9,822 nt of DNA, taken from positions 1-9,822 of the forward strand of contig CALHZE010000080.1 of the NCBI GenBank assembly GCA_938040915.1. The letters run 5' to 3'. Positions 1 to 7,058 of this stretch are shown here, one piece after another (position 1 is the stretch's first letter; every line of letters begins with the position of its first letter). Source of the stretch: an uncultured Bacteroidia bacterium (GTDB lineage Bacteria > Bacteroidota > Bacteroidia > Bacteroidales > CAJPTX01). The notes below the pieces were generated by a model that saw only the letters and a program-made list of their open reading frames with translations, had not been told where the DNA came from and made no database searches. The position numbers and the translations under genes were made by a program.

Positions 1-101
1 CCTCCACGGCGCATCCCCTGCTTGAAGGGGCTTATCTCCAGCCACTCCAAGCAGAGGGCGCCCCGACGGAGGTCTTACCGATAGCTACTCGCAAGACATA
101 A
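1..101 (+). CDS. C-terminal end of an unidentified upstream protein (partial)
   Basis: Reading frame 3 is open from the left edge to a TAA at 99-101, giving about 32 residues that end in LPIATRKT. Third-position bases and residue composition look like ordinary coding sequence. Frame 1 is also open, to a TAG at 82-84, but it is rich in Arg and Ser and looks less natural. Frame 2 stops early. No motif identifies the protein. If real, the gene ends 41 nt before dnaK on the same strand. This is a plausible gene end only; the upstream sequence is needed to confirm it. Confidence 0.4.
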   Translation, partial: STAHPLLEGAYLQPLQAEGAPTEVLPIATRKT

Positions 102-142
102 CAATCTACAAATAGAATAAAAACAATAACGAAAAGAATATT
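102..142 (+). promoter_or_regulatory. A-rich leader of dnaK
   Basis: The 41 nt before the dnaK start are dominated by A, with runs such as AATAAAAACAATAACGAAAAG, and contain no GGAGG-like Shine-Dalgarno site. A-rich, SD-less leaders are usual for strongly translated Bacteroidota genes. I found no TAnnTTTG promoter element here and no CIRCE-type inverted repeat, so heat-shock control by HrcA is not supported by the visible sequence. Confidence 0.35.
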
Positions 143-2044
143 ATGGGAAAGATCATTGGAATTGACCTCGGGACCACCAATTCGTGTGTCTCTGTACTCG
201 AAGGGAATGAACCTCTCGTCATCGCAAACAGCGAAGGCAAGCGTACAACACCTTCTGTAGTCGCCTTCATCGAAGGTGGCGAGCGTAAGGTCGGTGATCC
301 TGCTAAGCGTCAGGCCATCACCAACCCTACCAAGACCATCTACTCCATCAAGCGCTTCATGGGTGAGACCTTCGCTCAGGTGAAGGACGAGATCGCTCGT
401 GTGCCTTACTCCGTCGTCCGCGGCGATAATGACACGCCCCGTGTCGACATCGACGGACGTCTCTACACGCCTCAGGAGATCTCGGCCATCATCCTGCAGA
501 AGATGAAGAAGACGGCCGAGGACTACCTCGGTACTGAGGTCACCAATGCTGTGATCACCGTACCTGCCTACTTCAACGACGCTCAGCGTCAGGCTACCAA
601 GGAGGCTGGTGAGATCGCAGGGCTCAAGGTCGACCGTATCGTCAACGAGCCTACGGCTGCCGCCCTGGCCTACGGCCTAGACAAGGCCGACAAGGACATG
701 AAGATCGCAGTCTTCGACCTCGGTGGGGGGACCTTCGATATCTCCATCCTGGAGCTCGGTGACGGGGTCTTCGAGGTACGCTCGACCAACGGGGACACGC
801 ACCTCGGGGGGGACGACTTTGACCAGAAGATTATCGATTGGCTCGCTGAGGAGTTTAAGAACGATGAGGGGATTGACTTGCGTAAAGACCCGATGGCACT
901 CCAGCGTTTGAAGGAGGCGGCTGAAAAAGCAAAGATCGAGCTGAGTGCCAGTGCCGAAACCGAGATCAACCTTCCCTATATCATGGCGGTGGAGGGGATG
1001 CCGAAGCACCTAGTGCGTAAGCTCACACGGGCTAAGTTTGAACAGCTGTGTGATAGCTTGATTCAGGCAACGCTCGAGCCTTGTCGCAAGGCGCTTAAGG
1101 ATGCCCATATGCAGCCGAGCGACATCAACGAGGTTATTTTGGTGGGGGGGAGTACACGTATCCCTGCCATCCAACAGATTGTAGAAAAGTTCTTTGGCAA
1201 AGCGCCTCACAAGGGTGTGAACCCCGACGAGGTCGTAGCAATTGGGGCGGCTATCCAAGGTGGTGTTTTGGCAGGTGATGTGAAAGATGTGTTGTTGTTG
1301 GACGTAACCCCGCTTTCGTTGGGTATCGAAACAATGGGTGGAGTGTTTACGAAACTCATTGATGCGAACACGACCATCCCAGTGAAGAAGTCGGAAGTCT
1401 TCTCTACGGCTTCGGACAACCAACCCTCGGTGGAAATCCATGTCCTGCAGGGTGAGCGTCCCATGGCACATGATAACAAGACCATTGGTCGGTTTAACTT
1501 GGATGGGATTCGTCCGGCGCCGCGCGGCGTGCCACAAATCGAGGTCTCGTTTGATATTGACGCTAACGGTATCTTGAATGTCTCGGCTCGCGACAAGGAC
1601 ACGGGTAAGGAACAAAAGATTCGTATCGAGGCTAGCTCGGGGCTTTCGGAGTCAGAGATCGCTCGGATGCGCGACGAGGCTAAGGCGAACGAGGCTGCTG
1701 ACAAGCAGGCACGCGAACGGGTGGACAAGTTGAATAAGGCGGACAGTGTCATCTTCCAGAGCGAGAAGCAGTTGAAGGAGTTGGGCGACAAGTTACCCGC
1801 CGACAAGAAGTCGGCTATCGAGAAAGCGGTTGCTAACCTGAAAGAGGCACACGAAAAGCAAAATGTAGAAGCACTCGACGGGTTGATCGACCAAGTCAAC
1901 AACGCATGGCAGGCGGCAGCGCCCGATATGCAAGCTGCCGCAGGCGGACAGAGTGCGAGCGGTAGCGCCTCGTCACAAGGCGGTCAATCGGGAGCTAACA
2001 AGGACGGAGAGGTTACAGACGTAGACTTCGAAGAAGTGAAGTAG
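143..2044 (+). CDS. dnaK: Molecular chaperone DnaK (Hsp70)
   Basis: DnaK is a cytoplasmic ATP-driven chaperone that binds exposed hydrophobic peptide segments with DnaJ and GrpE, aiding folding and stress recovery. The 633-residue product has the usual length. It opens with the phosphate-1 motif IGIDLGTTNS (5-14). The second phosphate-binding motif FDLGGGTFD follows about 190 residues in, and the adenosine motif VGGSTRIP is near 337-344. The interdomain linker DVLLLDV is at 382-388, followed by the beta-sandwich substrate-binding domain and a helical lid. The Gly/Ser/Gln-rich tail ends in EVTDVDFEEVK, close to the EEVD-like acidic ends of bacterial DnaK. The ATG at 143 gives the canonical N-terminus. 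A terminator follows at once, so it is probably the end of its transcription unit. Codon use changes sharply near 820-830: no TTG among 13 leucine codons before, 15 of 31 after. The protein itself shows no break there. Confidence 0.98.
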   Translation: MGKIIGIDLGTTNSCVSVLEGNEPLVIANSEGKRTTPSVVAFIEGGERKVGDPAKRQAITNPTKTIYSIKRFMGETFAQVKDEIARVPYSVVRGDNDTPRVDIDGRLYTPQEISAIILQKMKKTAEDYLGTEVTNAVITVPAYFNDAQRQATKEAGEIAGLKVDRIVNEPTAAALAYGLDKADKDMKIAVFDLGGGTFDISILELGDGVFEVRSTNGDTHLGGDDFDQKIIDWLAEEFKNDEGIDLRKDPMALQRLKEAAEKAKIELSASAETEINLPYIMAVEGMPKHLVRKLTRAKFEQLCDSLIQATLEPCRKALKDAHMQPSDINEVILVGGSTRIPAIQQIVEKFFGKAPHKGVNPDEVVAIGAAIQGGVLAGDVKDVLLLDVTPLSLGIETMGGVFTKLIDANTTIPVKKSEVFSTASDNQPSVEIHVLQGERPMAHDNKTIGRFNLDGIRPAPRGVPQIEVSFDIDANGILNVSARDKDTGKEQKIRIEASSGLSESEIARMRDEAKANEAADKQARERVDKLNKADSVIFQSEKQLKELGDKLPADKKSAIEKAVANLKEAHEKQNVEALDGLIDQVNNAWQAAAPDMQAAAGGQSASGSASSQGGQSGANKDGEVTDVDFEEVK

Positions 2045-2080
2045 TCGTTTGCTTGTTCATCAATCGTTTTATATTGTTCC

Positions 2081-2117
2081 AGACGCGGTGGGTCGTAAGA
2101 CTTGCCGCGTCTTTTGT
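2081..2117 (+). terminator. Intrinsic terminator after dnaK
   Basis: A perfect 8-bp inverted repeat, AGACGCGG (2081-2088) and CCGCGTCT (2105-2112), closes a 16-nt loop. The loop contains a smaller GTC-GTAA-GAC hairpin that could extend the fold. The right arm runs directly into TTTGTTG, a U-rich tract. It starts 36 nt after the dnaK stop and separates dnaK from the outer-membrane gene downstream. Confidence 0.8.
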
Positions 2118-2189
2118 TGTCGCAGCGGGTGTGGAGGGGCTTTCGTGGTGGTTTAGGCAGGGACACCGCCTGTATCGGGACGGCTTTTC

Positions 2190-2221
2190 TTGTGCTCCGC
2201 ATAGGAAATTTTACTACCTTG
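2190..2221 (+). promoter_or_regulatory. Possible Bacteroidota-type promoter for the outer-membrane protein gene
   Basis: A TTG at 2190-2192 and a TACCTTG at 2215-2221 resemble the -33 (TTG) and -7 (TAnnTTTG) elements used by the Bacteroidota primary sigma factor. The -7 element lacks one T and the 22-nt spacing is slightly long, so this is a weak match. Its support comes mainly from position: after the dnaK terminator and about 25 nt before the next start codon. Confidence 0.3.
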
Positions 2222-2246
2222 CGGCGTTCATCAATCTTTCGAGGTA

Positions 2247-3026
2247 ATGCGACGCTTTTGCTATACGCTTTTGTTACTGCTGGGAACGTTTTCGGCGGGG
2301 GCGCAGATGCTTTTGACCGAGGGGTTAACGATGGTAATTGATACGTCGCAGTGGTTGCAAGGCTCTATTGCCCCTGAGCTCGGCTTTCGTACCGAAAAGA
2401 AGGAGGTCTTTAATCTCAAGAACACAGCCAACTTCAACCTTATGGTGGGGCGCAATCGGGCGCTCACCATCCTCAATAAGCTCGAACTTTCTACGTATGG
2501 TAAAGAGGTGCATGTGAGTGATGGCTTTGTACACGTGGAGTATCGCAATCTTCTGCGCCCCTACATCGAGTACTATCCTTACACTGAGGCGCAATGGGCG
2601 GGGTCGCGAGGAATGCAGATTCGCGCCGTGGCAGGGTTACAGCTCCGCTTGCGTTTGATTCAGAAAAAGCTCCTTGTTTGGACCACGGGAGCGGGTTTCT
2701 TTTACGAGTATGAGAAGTGGCGGGATGACGAATTACCGCAGCCGCCGAGGCGAGCAGAGACCCATCACGGCAAGGTGCAGCTTTTTGCTAGTTTTAAGTT
2801 CCTTGCGACCGACCATATCGAGCTTGTGACGAGCGGTTATTACCAAGGACGTCTCACGACGAAGTTTCTCTCGCCGCGCTATGCGGTTGGGGTAGATTTG
2901 AAGTATAAGTTTACCACCCACTTTGCCTTGTGGGGGAGTTATGCGTTCTTTTATGACCAAGACCCGCCCATCGCCATCGCTAAGGCTTTTACGACGCTTA
3001 CCAGCGGTGTGCTGATCACGTTCTAG
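2247..3026 (+). CDS. Secreted outer-membrane beta-barrel protein, DUF481-like
   Basis: This 259-residue protein has a clear Sec signal peptide: a basic start (MRR), a Leu-rich core, and a likely signal peptidase I cut after AGA (about 17-19). There is no lipobox cysteine. The rest is a run of alternating hydrophobic and polar residues rich in Tyr, Phe and Arg, with several probable amphipathic strands. It ends in VLITF, the terminal aromatic typical of barrels handed to the BAM complex. The pattern FNLMV (63-67), VHVEYR (95-100), GLQLRLRL (130-137) and YEYEKW (153-158) resembles Bacteroidota DUF481 proteins (related to YdiY). The family call rests on remembered motif spacing. The function is unknown; a small outer-membrane barrel is all the sequence supports. 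It lies alone between the dnaK terminator and the hisS promoter and so may be monocistronic. Confidence 0.8.
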   Translation: MRRFCYTLLLLLGTFSAGAQMLLTEGLTMVIDTSQWLQGSIAPELGFRTEKKEVFNLKNTANFNLMVGRNRALTILNKLELSTYGKEVHVSDGFVHVEYRNLLRPYIEYYPYTEAQWAGSRGMQIRAVAGLQLRLRLIQKKLLVWTTGAGFFYEYEKWRDDELPQPPRRAETHHGKVQLFASFKFLATDHIELVTSGYYQGRLTTKFLSPRYAVGVDLKYKFTTHFALWGSYAFFYDQDPPIAIAKAFTTLTSGVLITF

Positions 3027-3047
3027 TCTGTTACGCGGTAAATGTGT

Positions 3048-3055
3048 TATTTTTG
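3048..3055 (+). promoter_or_regulatory. -7 promoter element before hisS
   Basis: TATTTTTG at 3048-3055 is an exact match to the Bacteroidota -7 consensus TAnnTTTG. It lies 22 nt before the hisS ATG, which would give a leader of roughly 15 nt. No clear TTG is found at the expected -33 distance; the nearest candidate is the TTA at 3031-3033. It sits just after the previous stop codon and is the best candidate for the start of the hisS-comEC transcription unit. Confidence 0.5.
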
Positions 3056-3076
3056 TAATTGAAATAGCGGTAAGAT

Positions 3077-4519
3077 ATGACGAAAATTCAAATTTCAACT
3101 CCGAAGGGTGTCCGCGACTTTTCTCCGTTGGAGGTGCGTCAGCGTCGTGTGCTTTTAGACACGCTTCGGAAGCATTTCGAACGCTTTGCTTTTCTCCCGC
3201 TAGAGACGGGGGCGATGGAAAACCTCTCGGTTCTTCAAGGAAAGTATGGCGACGAGGGCGATCGTCTTCTCTTCCGCATTCTTAACTCGGGTGACTTTTT
3301 GAAAGACGTCGCTGGAGACCCGCGCGACCTCTCGCGTACAGACTTGACGAACGCGATCTGTGAAAAGGGGCTACGTTACGACCTTACGGTGCCTTTTGCG
3401 CGTTACGTCGCGATGCATTGGCACGAGCTCCCGCACCCTTTTAAGCGTTACCAGATGCAGCCCGTGTGGCGTGCCGATCGACCGCAAAAAGGACGTTATC
3501 GCGAGTTTATGCAGTGTGATGTCGATGTGGTTGGGACAACCTCCACGACGGCGGAGTTAGAGCTCCTTGATTTGGTGCTTACGGTCTTTACCGAACTGAA
3601 GCTCCCCGTGGAAATCCAAGTGAACTCTCGCAAAATCTTAGAGGATATTGCCGAGCTCATGGGGCATCCGGAGTTGCTCGTCCCCATGACCGTCACCTTA
3701 GACAAGCTGGACAAGGTGGGCGTAGAAGCTGTTTCCGAAGAGCTAAAAGAAATGGGGTTTGCGGCAGAGGACTTACAGGTTTTATTGAGCTTGTGTTCGC
3801 AGTGTACCCCAGTTAACATGATGACGGTGAGTGAACCGTGGCGGAAGTGTTCGCCCGTGTTTGACGCTCATTTCAAAGAACTGATGGGCTTCCTCTGTCT
3901 CTTACAGGCGTTAACGAACGAAGAGTATGAAGAGACCGTCGACACCCTTTATCCGTGTGTTTGGGATTTGGTTCGCTCTGACGATGAGGGCGGGGAGTGT
4001 GGTCACGTGGTGCGCTTTGTGCCCTCCCTTGCGCGCGGTTTAAGTTATTACACGGGGATGATCTTCGAGGTGAAGATCCGAGAGGCACAGATGGGGTCGG
4101 TGTGTGGTGGAGGACGCTATGACAACCTAACGGGGATTTTCGGTCTGCCGGGCGTGAGTGGTGTCGGGCTCTCTTTTGGTATTGACCGCATTTGTGACGT
4201 GATGAAAGAGCGAGGGTTGCTCCTCGGGGAGGAGACGGGTATCGATATCCTTTTGATGAACGAATCTCGTGAATATAGCACGGCATTTGTGCACGTCGCA
4301 GACGTTGCAAGGAAGTTGCGAGGGGCGGGCTTTAGTACGCTCGTTTTGCCCGATGAAGCCCCGTTGAAAAAGCATCTGGAGTATGCCAACAAGCACCACA
4401 TCCCCTTTGTAGCGTGGTTGGTGGAGTCGTCACAGCTTAAGCTCCGAGATATGAACCATGGTAACGAGTTTCAAGGAAACGTCGCTGAGGCGATCGCATG
4501 GCTCGCTACAAACCGATAG
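3077..4519 (+). CDS. hisS: Histidyl-tRNA synthetase
   Basis: HisS is a class II aminoacyl-tRNA synthetase that joins histidine to tRNA-His using ATP, acting as a cytoplasmic dimer. The 480-residue product begins with the family opening TPKGVRDFSP (8-17). It carries LRYDLTVPFAR (99-109), motif 2 with FKRYQMQPVWR (122-132) and the REF loop near 142-144, the histidine-specific LARGLSYYTG (318-327), and motif 3 GVGLSFGIDRI (362-372). The last 100 or so residues fit the anticodon-binding domain. It is somewhat longer than the roughly 420-455 residues of many bacterial HisS, with the extra length apparently between motif 2 and the HisA motif. The ATG at 3077 puts the conserved start at residue 8 and lies just downstream of a -7 element. 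It appears to lead the hisS-hutH-ruvX-def-comEC block. Confidence 0.97.
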   Translation: MTKIQISTPKGVRDFSPLEVRQRRVLLDTLRKHFERFAFLPLETGAMENLSVLQGKYGDEGDRLLFRILNSGDFLKDVAGDPRDLSRTDLTNAICEKGLRYDLTVPFARYVAMHWHELPHPFKRYQMQPVWRADRPQKGRYREFMQCDVDVVGTTSTTAELELLDLVLTVFTELKLPVEIQVNSRKILEDIAELMGHPELLVPMTVTLDKLDKVGVEAVSEELKEMGFAAEDLQVLLSLCSQCTPVNMMTVSEPWRKCSPVFDAHFKELMGFLCLLQALTNEEYEETVDTLYPCVWDLVRSDDEGGECGHVVRFVPSLARGLSYYTGMIFEVKIREAQMGSVCGGGRYDNLTGIFGLPGVSGVGLSFGIDRICDVMKERGLLLGEETGIDILLMNESREYSTAFVHVADVARKLRGAGFSTLVLPDEAPLKKHLEYANKHHIPFVAWLVESSQLKLRDMNHGNEFQGNVAEAIAWLATNR

Positions 4520-4551
4520 AGTAAGAACCCAACGAACGTAATTACGAAAGT

Positions 4552-6057
4552 ATGAAGAACGTCTTTTACATCTCCCCCGAACCTCTCACTTTGGAACAAC
4601 TGGAAGAGCTGCTCGCTTTTCCCTCCATCCGCGTAGAGCTCTCTGCCGAGGCAGAGGCGCGCATTCAGAAGTGTCGCGACTATCTCGACCGTAAGATGGA
4701 GACTGAGTCAAGCCCCATCTATGGCATTACCACGGGCTTTGGCTCGTTGTGTAACCGGAGCATCAGTCGTGAGGAGTTGACGACCCTCCAAGAAAACCTC
4801 GTGAAGTCGCACGCATGTAGCACGGGTGAGGAGTTGCATCCAGATATCATCCGTTTGATGCTTCTCCTCAAGGCGCACGCGCTCTCGCTGGGTAACTCTG
4901 GGGTACAGATTGCGACCGTACGGCGCATCTTAGACTTTTACAACAATGGCGTTTTGCCGGTGGTCTATGATCGTGGTTCGCTTGGCGCATCGGGCGACCT
5001 TGCACCGCTCGCCAACCTTTTCCTCCCGCTCATCGGGTTGGGAGAGGTCCGTTTTGGTGACGAACGCAAGCCGGCTGCGGAGGTTTGCAAGCACTTTGGC
5101 TGGGAGCCTATCAAGTTACAGTCAAAGGAGGGGTTGGCGCTTCTCAATGGGACGCAGTTTATGAGCTCTCACGGGGTGTATGCGCTCCTCAAGATTCGTC
5201 GCTTGTCGGTGTGGAGCGATATGATTGCTGCCCTCTCGCTTGAGGGGTTTGATGGGCGGAAGCAGCCGTTCCACCCCAATATCCAAACGGTGCGCCCCCA
5301 TGCAGGACAAGCGGAAACGGCGGCTGCGGTGCGTAAGTTCCTTGAAGGGAGTGAGCTTATCGCACGCGAAAAGATACACGTGCAAGACCCGTACTCCTTC
5401 CGTTGCGTCCCCCAAGTACATGGGGCATGTAAGGATGCGATCCACTATGCGGAAAAGGTCGTCTTGACCGAGATCAACTCTGTGACAGACAACCCGACCA
5501 TCTGGCCTGACGAAGACCTGATTATCTCGGGGGGGAACTTCCACGGCGAGCCTTTGGCGTTGACCTACGACTTCTTGGCGATGGCGGTCTCCGAGCTTTC
5601 GAACATCTCTGAGCGTCGCGTCGCCCAGCTCATCTTCGGGCTGCGCGAACTCCCTGAGTTCCTTATTGCAAAGCCAGGTCTGAACTCCGGCTTTATGATC
5701 CCACAGTATGCCGCAGCGGCGATGGTGAGTCAAAACAAGCAGCTCTGTACACCCTCGAGCGTAGACTCTATCGTCTCTTCCAATGGGCAAGAAGACCTCG
5801 TCTCGATGGGGGCTAACGGAGCGACCAAGCTGTTGCGTGTTGTAGATAACACCGAGCGGGTGTTGGCTATCGAGCTCATGAATGCGGCACAAGCGATAGA
5901 GTTCCGCCGTCCGGCAAAAAGCTCGCCGATCTTGGAGAAGATGCTCGTCGCCTTCCGTGCCGAAGTGCCCGCGGTGGATGTTGATCGCGTCATGTATACA
6001 GAGATTGAACACAGCCTTGCCTTCCTGCGCAAGACCAATCCTGCAAACTTCTTTTAA
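4552..6057 (+). CDS. hutH: Histidine ammonia-lyase (histidase)
   Basis: HutH removes ammonia from L-histidine to give trans-urocanate, the first step of histidine breakdown to glutamate; it works as a cytoplasmic tetramer. The 501-residue length is normal for the family. The triad Ala146-Ser147-Gly148 within GSLGASGDLAPLA cyclises to the MIO electrophile. Tyr57 in YGITTGFG matches the catalytic tyrosine. NLVKSHA, near residue 83, carries the histidine found in the substrate pocket of histidases. QED at 412-414 places Glu414 as in Pseudomonas HutH, favouring histidine over phenylalanine. The next-but-one residue is Leu416, where many histidases have His (QEDHVSM). The hutU, hutI and formiminotransferase genes are not in this window. 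It lies 32 nt after hisS, so charging and breakdown of the same amino acid are neighbours. A tyrosine- or other aromatic-specific lyase is possible but less likely. Confidence 0.92.
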   Translation: MKNVFYISPEPLTLEQLEELLAFPSIRVELSAEAEARIQKCRDYLDRKMETESSPIYGITTGFGSLCNRSISREELTTLQENLVKSHACSTGEELHPDIIRLMLLLKAHALSLGNSGVQIATVRRILDFYNNGVLPVVYDRGSLGASGDLAPLANLFLPLIGLGEVRFGDERKPAAEVCKHFGWEPIKLQSKEGLALLNGTQFMSSHGVYALLKIRRLSVWSDMIAALSLEGFDGRKQPFHPNIQTVRPHAGQAETAAAVRKFLEGSELIAREKIHVQDPYSFRCVPQVHGACKDAIHYAEKVVLTEINSVTDNPTIWPDEDLIISGGNFHGEPLALTYDFLAMAVSELSNISERRVAQLIFGLRELPEFLIAKPGLNSGFMIPQYAAAAMVSQNKQLCTPSSVDSIVSSNGQEDLVSMGANGATKLLRVVDNTERVLAIELMNAAQAIEFRRPAKSSPILEKMLVAFRAEVPAVDVDRVMYTEIEHSLAFLRKTNPANFF

Positions 6058-6081
6058 GGGGGCATTTCTACGGAAAGAATA

Positions 6082-6513
6082 ATGGGGAGGATAGTTGCAT
6101 TAGATGTGGGGCAAAAACGCACAGGAATTGCCGTTACAGACCCCATGCAGGTCATTGCTACGGGGCTATGTACACAGCCGACGCACGAGGTAGTCAACTT
6201 CCTCAAGGAGTATCTGGCGACGAACGAGGTCGAGCTCCTTGTCGTCGGCGAGCCGAAGACCGTGCATGGCGTCCCATCCGAGTCAATGCAGTTTATCACC
6301 CCTTTGCTTAAGCATATCGAGCGCACCTTCCCCGAGCTCCCTATCCAAATGCATGACGAGCGCTTTACCTCCCGCATGGCGCAGCGTGCGATCTTAGAGA
6401 GTGGTGCGAAAAAGAAACAGAGACAAGACAAAGGACTGGTGGATAAGGTGAGCGCCACCATTATCCTCCAGTCCTTTCTAGAAATGCGGGATTGGAACAA
6501 TATGCACCCATGA
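6082..6513 (+). CDS. ruvX: Putative pre-16S rRNA nuclease / Holliday junction resolvase RuvX (YqgF)
   Basis: YqgF/RuvX proteins are RNase H-fold nucleases. In E. coli the protein is implicated in maturing the 5' end of 16S rRNA, while other family members have been described as Holliday junction resolvases. The 143-residue product shows the family features: the first acidic residue Asp8 in ALDVGQKRTGIA, the LLVVGEPK strand (52-59), HDERFTSRMA (91-100), and Asp121 in DKVSATIILQSFL near the C-terminus. The ATG at 6082 follows an AAAGAATA stretch and gives the canonical N-terminus. Its TGA overlaps the def start codon (ATGA), so the two are probably translationally coupled. Pairing of this gene with def is, from memory, common in Bacteroidota. 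The family call is firm; which activity dominates in this organism is not visible. Confidence 0.93.
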   Translation: MGRIVALDVGQKRTGIAVTDPMQVIATGLCTQPTHEVVNFLKEYLATNEVELLVVGEPKTVHGVPSESMQFITPLLKHIERTFPELPIQMHDERFTSRMAQRAILESGAKKKQRQDKGLVDKVSATIILQSFLEMRDWNNMHP

Positions 6514-7058
6514 GACCTATCTTCGTTTACGGCTCTGCCGTCCTTCGGAAAGTTGCCAAACCGATAGACCCTACCTATCCCAACTTGAAAGAACTCGTTG
6601 CGGAGATGTGGGAAAGTATGGAAAAGTCTGACGGGGTGGGGCTTGCTGCGCCACAGATTGGTCTTTCTATACGCCTCTTTGTGGTGGATGCCGCCGCATT
6701 TGTGGCGCAATATCCCGAAGCTAAGGGCTTTCGCAAGGCGTTTATAAACGCGCAAATCTTGGAATATGGCGCGGAAACGATTCCCTTTAACGAGGGGTGT
6801 CTGAGTGTGCCGGGCATTCATGGCGACGTGGTACGCCCGACCTCGATCCGGATAGCCTATTGCGACGAGGACTTTGTGCAACACGAGGAAACCTATACGG
6901 GTATCGTGGCGCGCATTATCCAGCACGAGTATGACCACATTGAGGGAAAGCTCTTTGTGGATCGCTTCTCGCCGGTAAAGCGGCGGCTCATTCAAGGTAA
7001 GCTGCGCAATATAGAGCGTGGCAAGTTTACCGCGGACTATCCCTGTAAGCTTGAATAA
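6510..7058 (+). CDS. def: Peptide deformylase
   Basis: Def removes the formyl group from the N-terminal methionine of new proteins as they leave the ribosome; it is a metal (usually Fe2+) enzyme. From the ATG at 6510 the product is 182 residues, a normal length. All three motifs are present: GVGLAAPQ (42-49), EGCLS (95-99) with metal ligand Cys97, and QHEYDH (138-143) with ligands His139 and His143 and catalytic Glu140. I chose the ATG at 6510 because it overlaps the ruvX stop by 4 nt (ATGA) and gives the typical MRPIFVYG start. The upstream TTG at 6492 would add six residues inside ruvX and is unlikely. The insert between motifs 1 and 2 (about 60-80) fits Bacteroidota-type deformylases. Confidence 0.96.
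   Translation: MRPIFVYGSAVLRKVAKPIDPTYPNLKELVAEMWESMEKSDGVGLAAPQIGLSIRLFVVDAAAFVAQYPEAKGFRKAFINAQILEYGAETIPFNEGCLSVPGIHGDVVRPTSIRIAYCDEDFVQHEETYTGIVARIIQHEYDHIEGKLFVDRFSPVKRRLIQGKLRNIERGKFTADYPCKLE

Noticed and set aside
102..142. Possible CIRCE heat-shock operator before dnaK
   Set aside because: No TTAGCACTC/GAGTGCTAA inverted repeat is present; the stretch is simply A-rich.
1518..1529. Perfect 12-bp palindrome CGCCGCGCGGCG
   Set aside because: It encodes the conserved APRG stretch of DnaK, has no U-tract and is GC-rich by chance of codons; no regulatory role is supported.
1010..1902. Long minus-strand frames inside dnaK (201 and 231 codons)
   Set aside because: They overlap each other and dnaK and have no motif; shadows of the chaperone gene.
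5122..6012. 296-codon open frame on the minus strand inside hutH
   Set aside because: It is fully antisense to hutH with a His/Arg-rich product and no recognisable motif; a by-product of codon bias.
6054..6995. 313-codon open frame on the minus strand across ruvX and def
   Set aside because: It is antisense to two firmly identified genes, shows no family motif, and is rich in residues typical of mirrored coding sequence.
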